From Paenibacillus sp. MMS18-CY102 (GTDB taxonomy: Bacteria > Bacillota > Bacilli > Paenibacillales > Paenibacillaceae): a stretch of 64,000 nt of DNA. The stretch covers positions 124,001 through 188,000 of the forward strand of contig NZ_WSTC01000002.1 of the NCBI RefSeq assembly GCF_009789195.1, in the 5' to 3' direction. Shown here in pieces: positions 27,228 through 35,700 of this stretch. Both the position numbers and the translations under genes were made by a program. Every line of letters begins with the position of its first letter. Position 1 is the first letter of the stretch. A model generated the notes under the pieces. It was not told the DNA's origin, ran no database searches, and saw nothing but the letters and a program-made list of their open reading frames with translations.

Positions 27228-27271
27228 AAAGCCAAGAATGCAGCACACGCTGTCATTCTTGGCTTTCTTTG
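27228..27271 (+). terminator. Orphan terminator hairpin with no upstream plus-strand gene
   Basis: AAAGCCAAGAATG (27228-27240) pairs perfectly with CATTCTTGGCTTT (27254-27266), followed by CTTT. The nearest upstream genes are on the minus strand, so a plus-strand transcript from 27066-27227 (possibly a small RNA) or a lost gene would be the client. The rest of 27066-27385 shows no other gene. Confidence 0.7.
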
Positions 27272-27385
27272 CGTTGCTTTATATGGGGCAGGTACTACAA
27301 AAGTTAGGACTTATCCTTTTCCAGCCTTATGGTATGATCGAAGGAACAAGGAATTGGAAACTAATGGGCGAAGGGTGTATAGGGA

Positions 27386-27820
27386 ATGAAGATTTTACAT
27401 TATATATGGCTGACGGTTTTCACGATTGTATTGTCTTCATTTGGCAGCTCACTGCTAGTGGCAATGGGGTTTGGAGGCGGATTTTTGATCGCATTTATTT
27501 ATATGTTATTTATGACGGCTGTGGTTGGAATGCCTTGTTCGCTTGTTATTATGTGGTTGGCAAAGCGGGAGGATGCATGGGGAAGCGTGCTGCGGGGATT
27601 GTTGCATGTATTGGCCGGCGGCGGGATTGTCGCGGTATCGGCGGTTTATTTAGGAGATGGGCTGGAAGAATTGGCTGATGGGGCTACTGTATTATTTGCA
27701 TGCCTCGGCGCTTTGCAAGGCGGCATTTATTATGGGGTGTACCTTGGCTTAAAGAAAGCGATGAAGGCGGCGATCGCCAATGAAGAGGAGAGCATGCAGC
27801 TTCAAAATTTCATTGAATAG
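27386..27820 (+). CDS. Small membrane protein, tandem paralogue 1
   Basis: 144 residues with four predicted membrane segments, opening MKILHYIWLTVFTIVLSSFGSSLL. An extended -10 (TG-G-TATGAT, 27330-27338) lies upstream. The segment WGSVLRGLLHVLAGGGIVAVSAVYLGDGLEELADGATVLFACLGALQGGIYYGVYLGLKK recurs, in changed form, in the two following genes. I recognise no described family. The three genes are head to tail with very short gaps and look like an operon that grew by duplication. Confidence 0.75.
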   Translation: MKILHYIWLTVFTIVLSSFGSSLLVAMGFGGGFLIAFIYMLFMTAVVGMPCSLVIMWLAKREDAWGSVLRGLLHVLAGGGIVAVSAVYLGDGLEELADGATVLFACLGALQGGIYYGVYLGLKKAMKAAIANEEESMQLQNFIE

Positions 27821-27831
27821 GGCGTGAGTGC

Positions 27832-28287
27832 ATGAAGCTTTTGATACATTTGTGGATGATCGTATTGACGGTTGTGCTGTCCGCGTTCGTGACGATTGGG
27901 AGTGTAGTTTTAATCGCCACGCTCGCGACAGGGGAGTTATTTGAAATCGGATGGGATACGTTTGTTGTCGCGATAGCTGCACCCGCTGGCATTACGGCAG
28001 CAGTAACGCTAGCCTTAGGCGTCCCCGCCCTGTTGCTTATTCTGAAGCTAGTGAGGCGTGAGGGACGTTGGGGCTGTTTGTTAAGAACGTGGTTACACAT
28101 TCTATCCGGTGTCCTTATTGTGGCGGTTATTGCGTTTTTGTTCGGAATTAAGATTGGTGAATGGTTAGAAGGGATAATGCTTATCCTGATGGTCATTGCC
28201 GCCTTGCAAGGGGGAGCATACTATGGCGTCTACTTGGCACTTCATCGATTTGTGAATGAGGATGAAACGGCAGAACAAGGACAATAG
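27832..28287 (+). CDS. Small membrane protein, tandem paralogue 2
   Basis: 151 residues; it starts 11 bases after the previous stop. Its opening MKLLIHLWMIVLTVVLSAFVTIG aligns with the neighbours, and so do the central RREGRWGCLLRTWLHILSGVLIVAVIAFL and the end ALQGGAYYGVYLALHRF. Four membrane segments are predicted. Charged residues (VRREG) sit in the same loop in all three copies, suggesting a conserved cytoplasmic loop. Function unknown. Confidence 0.75.
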   Translation: MKLLIHLWMIVLTVVLSAFVTIGSVVLIATLATGELFEIGWDTFVVAIAAPAGITAAVTLALGVPALLLILKLVRREGRWGCLLRTWLHILSGVLIVAVIAFLFGIKIGEWLEGIMLILMVIAALQGGAYYGVYLALHRFVNEDETAEQGQ

Positions 28288-28303
28288 AAGGGAGGCGTGC
28301 GAA

Positions 28304-28795
28304 TTGAAGTTCTATCATCATTTTTGGCTCATTGTGCTCTCGGTTGTGTTGTCTACGTTTGTTAGCGTGTTTATAGCAGTAGCTTTAGTTATTTTGAGTA
28401 TCGTAACGGAATCTATGGATGTGATTGGGCACTTGGATTTCTCTGGGGGGATTCTCGTCAATCCCTTTATGCTTCCATTGTTTATGACAACCATGTTCGG
28501 TGTTCCTGCTTCGCTAATCATATTTAGGCTAGTTCGCCGCAATGGCTCTTGGTGGCGCTTGGTGAGAGGGATGCTGCATGCGTTCTCGGGAGGCGTATTG
28601 GCTGTTGCGCTCGTCGCGTTGCTCGGTGGAGGATGGGATGAACTGTCTGACGGAGCTAACCTGTTTCTCGTAGGGATCGGCGCGCTGCAAGGGATCATGT
28701 ACTTCTTGGTTTACTGCGCTCTGAAGCGAATGATGAATGGAATGCTCGCTAACGGAGCAGAACGAACGGACACGCACAATCTGATTGATGGCTAA
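28304..28795 (+). CDS. Small membrane protein, tandem paralogue 3
   Basis: 163 residues from TTG 28304, nine bases after AAGGGAGG. This start aligns exactly with the starts of the two upstream paralogues (MKFYHHFWLIVLSVVLSTF). It shares VRRNGSWWRLVRGMLHAFSGGVLAVALVALLGGGWDELSDGANLFLVGIGALQG with paralogue 1 in particular. A longer in-frame ATG at 28256 would overlap the previous gene and lacks a site. Function unknown; probably a membrane complex or a family under diversification. Confidence 0.75.
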   Translation: MKFYHHFWLIVLSVVLSTFVSVFIAVALVILSIVTESMDVIGHLDFSGGILVNPFMLPLFMTTMFGVPASLIIFRLVRRNGSWWRLVRGMLHAFSGGVLAVALVALLGGGWDELSDGANLFLVGIGALQGIMYFLVYCALKRMMNGMLANGAERTDTHNLIDG

Positions 28796-28900
28796 CCCAT
28801 ATTTATCCTCCTGCCTAATTGATGCAATTCCACATAATCACCCCCTGCAAAGTGGAAAAATAACGCGGTATGCATCAGCCAAACGCAAGGAGTGAGCTTG

Positions 28901-29686
28901 TTGGGAATGAAGGTTAGTCGGATCATGGCAATTCTTATGTTGGGCTTGCTGCTGGGGGCAACGCAAGCGGGACCGGCGTTTGCTGAAGGGGCTTATCATT
29001 TTGGCTTCAAAAAGAGCGTTAACGGCCAATTGCCCTCCATCGATGAAGAAGGCTTCAAGCCGCTGCTAACCAAGTACGGCGCAGTGTTCACCGGCGACAC
29101 GAAAACGAAGGAGCTGTACTTGACGTTTGATAATGGCTACGAGAACGGCTTTACGCCCAAAATTCTTGACGTGCTGAAAGCCAAGCAAGTTCCCGCGATT
29201 TTCTTTGTCACCGGCCATTACATCCAATCACAGCCTGACCTGCTGAAGCGAATGGCGCAAGAGGGGCATTTGATCGGCAACCACTCGTGGAGCCATCCGG
29301 ATATGAGCCAGATTTCAGCCGAACGGATGACGCAGGAGTTGGAGAAGGTCAAGAAGGATGTAATTGCGCTAACCGGCCAAAAGGAGATGAAATATCTTCG
29401 TACGCCGCGCGGCATTTTCAATGAACGTTCCTTATCCGTCAGCAAACAGCTGGGCTACCAGAATGTATTCTGGTCCATTGCCTATAAGGATTGGGATACG
29501 AACAGCCAAAAAGGAGCGGATTATGCCTATCGGCAAGTAATGGCGCAGCTTCACCCGGGTGCGGTTATATTGCTGCATTCAGTGTCCAAAGATAACACGG
29601 AAGCGCTCGGCCGCATTATCGACGATGCGAAGGTGAAGGGCTATCAGTTCAAAAGCTTGGATCAGATGGTGAGCCGTACGCCGTAG
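28901..29686 (+). CDS. PdaA-like polysaccharide deacetylase
   Basis: About 261 residues from TTG 28901, eight bases after AAGGAG; neighbouring GTG/TTG/ATG codons are alternatives. A signal peptide ends near GPAFA. The NodB domain has LTFDNGYENGFTPKIL (general base Asp in a TFDNG form as in PdaA), HSWSHPD (metal-binding HxxxH), RTPRG and HPGAVILLHS. PdaA-type enzymes deacetylate N-acetylmuramic acid during muramic-delta-lactam formation in spore cortex. This fits the nearby spore-coat genes, and the export signal places it outside the membrane. Confidence 0.88.
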   Translation: MGMKVSRIMAILMLGLLLGATQAGPAFAEGAYHFGFKKSVNGQLPSIDEEGFKPLLTKYGAVFTGDTKTKELYLTFDNGYENGFTPKILDVLKAKQVPAIFFVTGHYIQSQPDLLKRMAQEGHLIGNHSWSHPDMSQISAERMTQELEKVKKDVIALTGQKEMKYLRTPRGIFNERSLSVSKQLGYQNVFWSIAYKDWDTNSQKGADYAYRQVMAQLHPGAVILLHSVSKDNTEALGRIIDDAKVKGYQFKSLDQMVSRTP

Positions 29687-29743
29687 CGTGGAGGCCAGTT
29701 TCGTGGAACTTAAGGATGCTAAACGTTAATCCCATATTAGCCC

Positions 29744-29783
29744 AAAAAGACACCAGCTCGTGGATGAGCCGGTGTCTTCTTTG
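29744..29783. terminator. Bidirectional terminator
   Basis: AAGACACC-A-GCTC (29747-29759) pairs with GAGC-C-GGTGTCTT (29766-29778), flanked by A and T runs. It lies between the rightward pdaA-like gene and the leftward coat genes and can serve both. Confidence 0.8.
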
Positions 29784-29810
29784 TGCTGCCGAAATTTCAT
29801 AAGAAACAGC

Positions 29811-30155
29811 TTATTGAAGCGTGCCGCCCGAATAAGGGAACTGGTTCGAGAAGCCGTTGAACTGCTGATACGCTTGGTCCAGCTTTTGCTGCTCCTCGGC
29901 CTCCAGCTTGTAGAAGCCTTTGGCGAACATCAGCTCGAACAGCTCAACCTGCATCTGATGCGTTTCGTTAAGCACCGTCATGACATCATTGTGCAAAGAT
30001 GCATGGCTCGCTTCCTTGGCTGCGATATTGAAGCTATCGGTCAGATATTTTTCCGTTGCAAGAATTTCGGTGAGCCGGTCGCGATCAGATAGCTCGGGAC
30101 CTGCCGCTTGTGTTTGGTTTGAGCTAGCGTTTTGAATCATTTGATTCGGAGTCAT
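29811..30155 (-). CDS. CotF-family spore coat protein
   Basis: 114 residues. The central part (DRDRLTEILATEKYLTDSFNIAAKEASHASLHNDVMTVLNETHQMQVELFELMFAKGFYKLE) is the ferritin-like Coat_F helical pair, including the K-L-TDSFNIAAKEA stretch. The N-terminus is a short Gln/Asn-rich tail and the C-terminus ends in a PYSGG segment. It lies 16 bases downstream of a second coat-like gene on the same strand, so they are probably made together in the mother cell. Confidence 0.85.
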   Translation of the reverse strand: MTPNQMIQNASSNQTQAAGPELSDRDRLTEILATEKYLTDSFNIAAKEASHASLHNDVMTVLNETHQMQVELFELMFAKGFYKLEAEEQQKLDQAYQQFNGFSNQFPYSGGTLQ

Positions 30156-30171
30156 GCGTATCCCTCCATCT

Positions 30172-30453
30172 TTACTGAATTTGAGGTACTTTTTTCATTT
30201 CCTCGGTATTGTTGTTTTGCAAATGCTTCAGCAGAAGCCCATAATGCCGCTGGTGCATCTGGCCTGCTTTATCGATCGCTTGCTTGGTTTGTTGACAGGA
30301 TGTTTCCTTGGCAAAATGGTGGCATTTTTTCATCGCATTAAGCTCCCACGAAAGCATATCCTTCAAATACTGGAAGTCTTTCGTCGTTACGACTTGCGGC
30401 GGCCGCGCCATTACTGGCTGTTGGGCTTGGCTTTGTGTTTGTTGTTGTTGCAT
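30172..30453 (-). CDS. Spore coat-like protein, CotF companion
   Basis: 93 residues with a Gln-rich start (MQQQQTQSQAQQP) and then two helices (TTKDFQYLKDMLSWELNAMKKCHHFAKETSC, KAGQMHQRHYGLLLKHL). These look like the shorter CotF-associated proteins found next to cotF in Paenibacillus and Bacillus. It is the first gene of the two-gene minus-strand unit. Two cysteines (KKCHHFAKETSC) could allow crosslinking in the coat. Assignment is by pattern and neighbourhood. Confidence 0.7.
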   Translation of the reverse strand: MQQQQTQSQAQQPVMARPPQVVTTKDFQYLKDMLSWELNAMKKCHHFAKETSCQQTKQAIDKAGQMHQRHYGLLLKHLQNNNTEEMKKVPQIQ

Positions 30454-30589
30454 CTTTGGTCGACTCCTTTCGATCCGGAATGAGCTCCACAGCTAGTGTC
30501 CCCTTAGGGGCGGAAAGTATGCCGGGGGTTGGCAATATGAATAAGCTTGTGGGAGAATGTGGAAGCAAGAGGAAGGGAATGAAGAATCA

Positions 30590-30889
30590 ATGCGAATTGT
30601 TATTTATCTCGTTGTGTCGGTGGCGTACTTGCTAACTATGGTTATTGTGCTTATTAATATTTACTGGGATGCTTCGCGACCGAAAATAGGGCCTGTGGGA
30701 AATGGCTCTGCCTACCCGCCCTTTATGCAGATTCTGCCTCTCTGGTTATTGCTTACGGTCGGTATTGTACATGCCGCAAGGGCAATTTTTCTTTATGTGA
30801 AACAGGAGAAGAGTGAGGGCGGGAGCGTGGTGGGGAAAGAGTCTGGGGACCGGAGCGCAGAGGTAGATGAGGAAAGGCGCACACTGTAA
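30590..30889 (+). CDS. Small membrane protein, C-terminus running into a repeat
   Basis: 99 residues from ATG 30590, after a GGAAGGG region about twelve bases upstream. There are two membrane segments (VIYLVVSVAYLLTMVIVLINIYW and FMQILPLWLLLTVGIVHAARAIFLYV) and a charged tail. The stop codon TAA (30887-30889) is formed by the first bases of repeat locus C (gTAACGGAC). The original 3' end may therefore have been replaced when the repeat arrived. No family recognised. Confidence 0.6.
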   Translation: MRIVIYLVVSVAYLLTMVIVLINIYWDASRPKIGPVGNGSAYPPFMQILPLWLLLTVGIVHAARAIFLYVKQEKSEGGSVVGKESGDRSAEVDEERRTL

Positions 30890-31072
30890 CGGACCTAGGA
30901 GACGTTATTTGGCGAAAAAGCGGCGGTTTGAAATTGTAACGGACTTAGGAGCCGTTAATGAGGGTCAAATGCTCAAATCTCAGCGAAAAAGCAGCAAATA
31001 AGGGCTCTGGAGTCCGTAAGAATGGCAGAAGCGCGAAAATCGTGGCAATAGAGGCCGTGGTGTCCGTTAGAG
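30885..31072. repeat. TAACGG...CCGTTA palindromic repeat cluster, locus C
   Basis: Four units occur in the order plus (30885), plus (about 30935), minus (about 30999-31020), minus (about 31047-31072), making a long interrupted inverted repeat. Between the units are conserved spacers, GGCGAAAAAGCGGCGGTTTGA and a related AGCGAAAAAGCAG on the other side. Almost the same block is repeated at 31223-31408. No gene is seen between 30890 and 31532, and the short frames across this area run through the repeats. Confidence 0.88.
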
Positions 31073-31222
31073 CAGGTGGTGTTGGTTAGGTGGCGCTCGA
31101 AGGAGGGCAACTGAGGCTGATGGGATCGAGCATATTGTGCTGCATGTTCGATGGCTTACGTGGTTATAGCATTTGGATTAGTTACTGGCGGTTTGAGCTG
31201 CTGGCGTGCAGGAGCACACACT

Positions 31223-31408
31223 GTAACGGACCCAGGAGACGTTATTTGGTGAAAAAGCGGCGGTTTGAAAATGTAACGGACCGAGGAGCCGTTAATGAGG
31301 GTCAAATGATCAAATTTCGGCGGAAAGGCAGCAAATAAGGGCTCTGAGGTCCGTAAGAATGGCAGAAGCGCGAAAATCGAGGCAATAGAGGCCGTGGTGT
31401 CCGTTAGA
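31223..31408. repeat. TAACGG...CCGTTA palindromic repeat cluster, locus D (duplicate of C)
   Basis: This block is nearly identical to 30885-31072 in unit order, spacer sequence and even short flanks (a CACACTG stretch before the first unit). The start-to-start offset is 338 bases. It is therefore a recent tandem duplication or a second insertion of the same cluster upstream of sbcD. About 150 bases of unrelated sequence separate the two. Confidence 0.88.
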
Positions 31409-31532
31409 GCATGGGCAGCAGCTGCCTAAGCTTCGCTTACTTATTTTTCGTCTAACATCGATCGCGATCTTGTTCTACAATAGAAGAGACGATAGAGTAG
31501 ACTTGATATTGAAGCGAAGGGCGTGACGGACG

Positions 31533-32705
31533 GTGAAACTGTTTCATACGGCGGATTGGCATCTAGGCAAGCTGGTGCAGGGCGTTTATATGACGGATGA
31601 CCAGCGTTATGTGCTGGAGCAATTCGTAGCGGCGGTGAAAGAAGAGAAGCCAGACGCTGTTATTATAGCGGGCGATCTGTATGATCGCGCGATTCCGCCG
31701 ACAGAGGCGGTAGACTTGTTAGACGAACTGTTTCGCCGGCTCATTATGGAAGGCGAGACGTCGGTACTCGCTATAGCAGGCAATCATGATAGCCCAGATC
31801 GGTTGGACTTTGGCACGCGGCTGATGGAGAGCCGCGGGCTTCATTTGGCAGGGCGCTTGCGTGCGGACTTCAAGCCAGTCGTGCTGCACGATGAGCACGG
31901 AGAGGTGCATGTGTATCTCGTTCCTTATGCGGACCCGGCGCAGGTGCGCCTGACGCTGGAGGATGATTCGATCCGTTCGCATGATGATGCGATGCGCGCC
32001 ATTGTTGCTCGTATCGAGGAACAAGCAGATCCGCATGCGCGTCGCGTATTTGTTGGCCATGCCTTCGTGACGCAAGGCGGCGAGCCACAGCCCAATACGA
32101 GTGAATCGGAACGCCCGCTTGCAATCGGCGGTGCGGAGCATGTGAATGCAGCGCATTTGCGCAGGTTCCATTATTCGGCGCTGGGCCATTTGCATCAGGC
32201 ACATCATGTTGGCGATGAACGCATTAGGTATGCAGGCTCGCCGCTTAAATATTCATGCTCGGAGGCGAATCACCGCAAGGGCTGGCTCGTCGTGGAAATG
32301 GATGCGTCAGGTGCGGTACAGGTGGAGAAGCGGGAGTTAAATCCGCTGCGCGATATGCGCCGCGTGTCGGCATCGATTGAGGAAATCGAGAACGAGCATG
32401 CGAGGAGCGACGATTACGTGTTTGTTACGTTGCTTAATGACAACCCCGTCCTATTCCCGATGGAAAAGGTGCGTGCCGTTTACCCGAATGCGCTGCATGT
32501 TGAGCGCCGCCTGGCGTCAGCGCCTTTACTCGTGGAGGAAGGCGATGGGACGGATTCTCGAACAGCAAGGCAAGCAGCTGATCCAATTGAGCTGTTTGCG
32601 GCTTTTTATCATGAGGTTAAGGGAATTCCGCTAGAGGCGGACAAGCGGAAGCTGTTCGAGGAAACATTCCTAGATGTGGTGAAATCGGAAGGAGATGCGG
32701 TATGA
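31533..32705 (+). CDS. sbcD: Exonuclease SbcCD subunit D
   Basis: 390 residues from GTG 31533 with CGAAGGGCG about ten bases upstream. All metallophosphoesterase motifs are present in order: FHTADWHLG, GDLYDRAIPP, AIAGNHDSPDR, FVGHAFV and YSALGHLHQAH. SbcD is the Mre11-like manganese nuclease that, with SbcC, cuts DNA hairpins and protein-blocked ends. It overlaps sbcC by four bases. It is striking, though possibly a coincidence, that two hairpin-forming repeat clusters lie directly upstream. Confidence 0.95.
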   Translation: MKLFHTADWHLGKLVQGVYMTDDQRYVLEQFVAAVKEEKPDAVIIAGDLYDRAIPPTEAVDLLDELFRRLIMEGETSVLAIAGNHDSPDRLDFGTRLMESRGLHLAGRLRADFKPVVLHDEHGEVHVYLVPYADPAQVRLTLEDDSIRSHDDAMRAIVARIEEQADPHARRVFVGHAFVTQGGEPQPNTSESERPLAIGGAEHVNAAHLRRFHYSALGHLHQAHHVGDERIRYAGSPLKYSCSEANHRKGWLVVEMDASGAVQVEKRELNPLRDMRRVSASIEEIENEHARSDDYVFVTLLNDNPVLFPMEKVRAVYPNALHVERRLASAPLLVEEGDGTDSRTARQAADPIELFAAFYHEVKGIPLEADKRKLFEETFLDVVKSEGDAV

Positions 32706-35700
32706 GGCCGATTCGATTAAAATTAGTCGCCTTCGGCCCTTATCGTGACGGAGAGACGATCGATTTTACGGAGCTGGGAGACCGGCGTTTGTTCGTCATT
32801 TCCGGGAATACGGGTGCAGGCAAGACGACCTTGTTTGATGCAATCTGCTTCGCCCTTTATGGTGCGGCGAGCGGAGAGGATCGGGCTGAGCCTCGCATGC
32901 TGCGCAGCCATTTTGCGACGGATGATTTGTTTACTACAGTCGAGTTTGATTTTGCAGTAGGCAAAAGGATGTATCGCGTATTCCGCCAGCTTGCGCATCG
33001 TAAGGCCGGCAATAAGAGCGAGACGCCTGGCAAAGCAGAGCTGTATGAAACGACGTCAGGCGAGCCTGTTCCATGCGTTGACCGGTTCATGATTTCAGAT
33101 GTGAATGTGAAGCTGGAATCGATTATTGGCCTGACGAAGGATCAGTTTAACCAGATCGTAATGCTGCCGCAGGGCGAATTCCGGAAGCTGTTGACCTCGG
33201 ATACGGAAAATAAAGAGGATATTCTTCGGCGAATTTTCCGTACAGACCTATACCGAAAGCTGGAGGAGCGGTTCCAGCAGCAGCATCGGGAGCTGAAGGA
33301 TGAGGCCGCGAAGGCGCGGACACGGCTTGATGTGATGATGGGACAAGCTGGCGATACGCTCCCTTCGCGCGAGGAAGGCGCGTTGTTCGGCGTATTGGCG
33401 CAACCGCATAAAAATGCAGCGCAAATGCTGGAAGCACTAGCGCTGGAAGCGGCACATTACCGCGAAGCGGCAGGCGCGGCGGAAGGCCGCAAAGCTGCCG
33501 CGACGCAGCAGCTCACCGCAGCCGAAGCGCAGCTGCGCCAAGCGCTCGCACGCAACGGCCGCTTTGCGGAGCTGGCGGCCCAGCGCGCACGCCGCGAAGA
33601 GCTGGCGCTGCAACGGCCGCAGGCCGATGCGCGCGAGCGCGAGCTAGCGCTCGCGGAGCGTGCGGCTGCGCTGGCGCCGCACGAAGAGCGCGCTGCCCGC
33701 GCCGCTGCCGATGCGGCAGCGAAGCGCGAGCGGCTCGCCGCTGCGCGCAGCGCGGCGGAAGCCGCCGCAGCAGCGCTCGCGGAAGCAGAGCAGCGGCAGC
33801 GCGCGGAAGCGGCGCGCGAGCCGGAGCGCCGCGATGCGGAGCGCGAAGCCGAGCGGCTCGCTGCGCTGGCGCCGCTCGTGCAGACGCTTGCGGAGCGCCG
33901 CGGCGAGGTGGAGCGGCTGCTCGGCGCGGAGCGCGAGCTTGCCGCGAAGCTTGCGAGCGCAGACCGCGCGCTCGAGGCGCAGCGCGAGGCGAAACGCGTC
34001 GCGCAGGCGCAGATCGGCGCAGCGGACGCAGAGACGGAGAAGCTGCCGGAACGAATGGAATCGCTAGTTCGCCTTCGTGACAAGCATCGTTTGCTTGGCG
34101 AGCTGGCAGACGCGGATGCGAAGGTTCACGCCTTTACTCGAATGGAAGCAGAGCTAAGCACCAAGGCTAATAAGCTTCGCATGGAGCATGATAAGCTGGA
34201 ATCGGCTTGGCTGGAAGGGCAAGCGGGCTTGCTTGCTGTCCATCTGCATGATGGGAAGCCTTGCCCGGTATGCGGCAGCAACGAGCATCCGGACAAAGCA
34301 GCAGCGGGGGAAACGCTTCCTTCCCGCGAGTTGCTGCAGGCGATGAAAGAGCAGCTGTCTGCGGCGGAACGTGAACTTAGCACGGCTGCGGCGCAGGCGG
34401 CATCGGCGCAAGAGGGTCGTGACAACCGAAGCGGCGTAATGGCGGAGTACGGCATTCGAGCGGATCTGGCCTTTGCGGAACAGCAAGCAGCAACGCTGGA
34501 GGAAGGCAAGCGCATGAAGGCGGAGACGGAGCGGCTCAAAGCCGTTCGGGACGAGCTGGCGAAGCTGCGCGAAAGCGTCGCGGAAGCAGATCGCCAGCTG
34601 GAAGCGCAGCAGCGCGAGAAAGACCGGCATGCTGCTGAGCTGCAGGAGCTGGCGACGTCGAGAAGCGCGAAGCAATCGCGGCTGGAAGCAGAGCTGGAGC
34701 AGATCGAGGAGCCGCTGCGCACACCGGAGCAGCTGGCGGCTCGGTTAGCGGAGCAGCGCAAGCAGGCGGAACGGCTTGCCGCCGCTTGGCGCGCGGCGGA
34801 GGAAGGGCTGCAAGCTGCGGCGACGCGGCTTGCGGAGCAGCGTGCGGCAGCGGAGCAGCTGGCGAGCGCTTTGGCGGAAGCTGAAGCGGAGCAAGCGGAA
34901 GCGTCGGCGCGCTATGCTGCCGAGCTGGATAAGGGTGGCTTCGCCGATGCTGCGGCGCATCATGTGGCGAAGCGCAGCGAACAGGCGCGTGCCGCGCTGC
35001 GGGAGCAGGCGGACGCGTATCGCACAGCGGCCGCTGCGATTGCGGAGCAGCTCGCGCAGCTGGAGCGCGAGCTCGAAGGCCAATCGCCGGTTGATACGGC
35101 GGCGATGGAGCAGGCGCTTGCGGCGCTTCGCGGCGAGCTGGAGCAAGCCCTTGCTTCTCTTGCGACGGCGGACCGGCATGCGAGCGAAGCTGAGCGGCTG
35201 CGGACAGCGGTCGCGGAGACGGCGGAACGCTGCACCTTGTTGGAAGGCAAGCTGGAGAAAGTAGCAGACCTGTATACGATGGTGAAGGGTGACAACACGC
35301 TCAAAATCTCGTTCGAGCGCTATATTTTGATCGAGTATTTGGAGCAAATTCTACACGCCGCGAACGAGCGGCTGCGCGGGCTGTCAGATGGCCAGTTTCA
35401 TTTGCAGCGGAGCGATAGGTTGGAAGCACGAGGCCGCCAGAGCGGGCTCGGGCTTGATATTTACGACGCCTATACCGGCCAGAATCGCGATGTGAAATCA
35501 CTCTCCGGCGGTGAGAAATTTCATGCTTCGCTCGCTTTGGCGCTCGGCATGACGGATGTCATCCAATCGCATCAAGGCGGCATCTCGATCGAGATGATGT
35601 TTATAGACGAGGGGTTCGGCTCCTTGGACGAGGAGTCGTTAGGCAAGGCGATTTCCACCCTTGTTGATTTGCAAAAAGCGGGCCGGATGATCGGCGTCAT

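Noticed and set aside
27238-27678. Open frame starting within a terminator stem
   Set aside because: It begins inside a perfect terminator hairpin and overlaps the better supported membrane-protein gene in another frame.
31090-31338. Short frame between and across the repeat clusters
   Set aside because: It runs into repeat units and has no ribosome binding site or homology.
33457-34083. Long minus-strand open frame rich in Ser/Arg/Ala
   Set aside because: It is the mirror of the GC-rich sbcC coiled coil. Composition and lack of a start site show it is not a gene.
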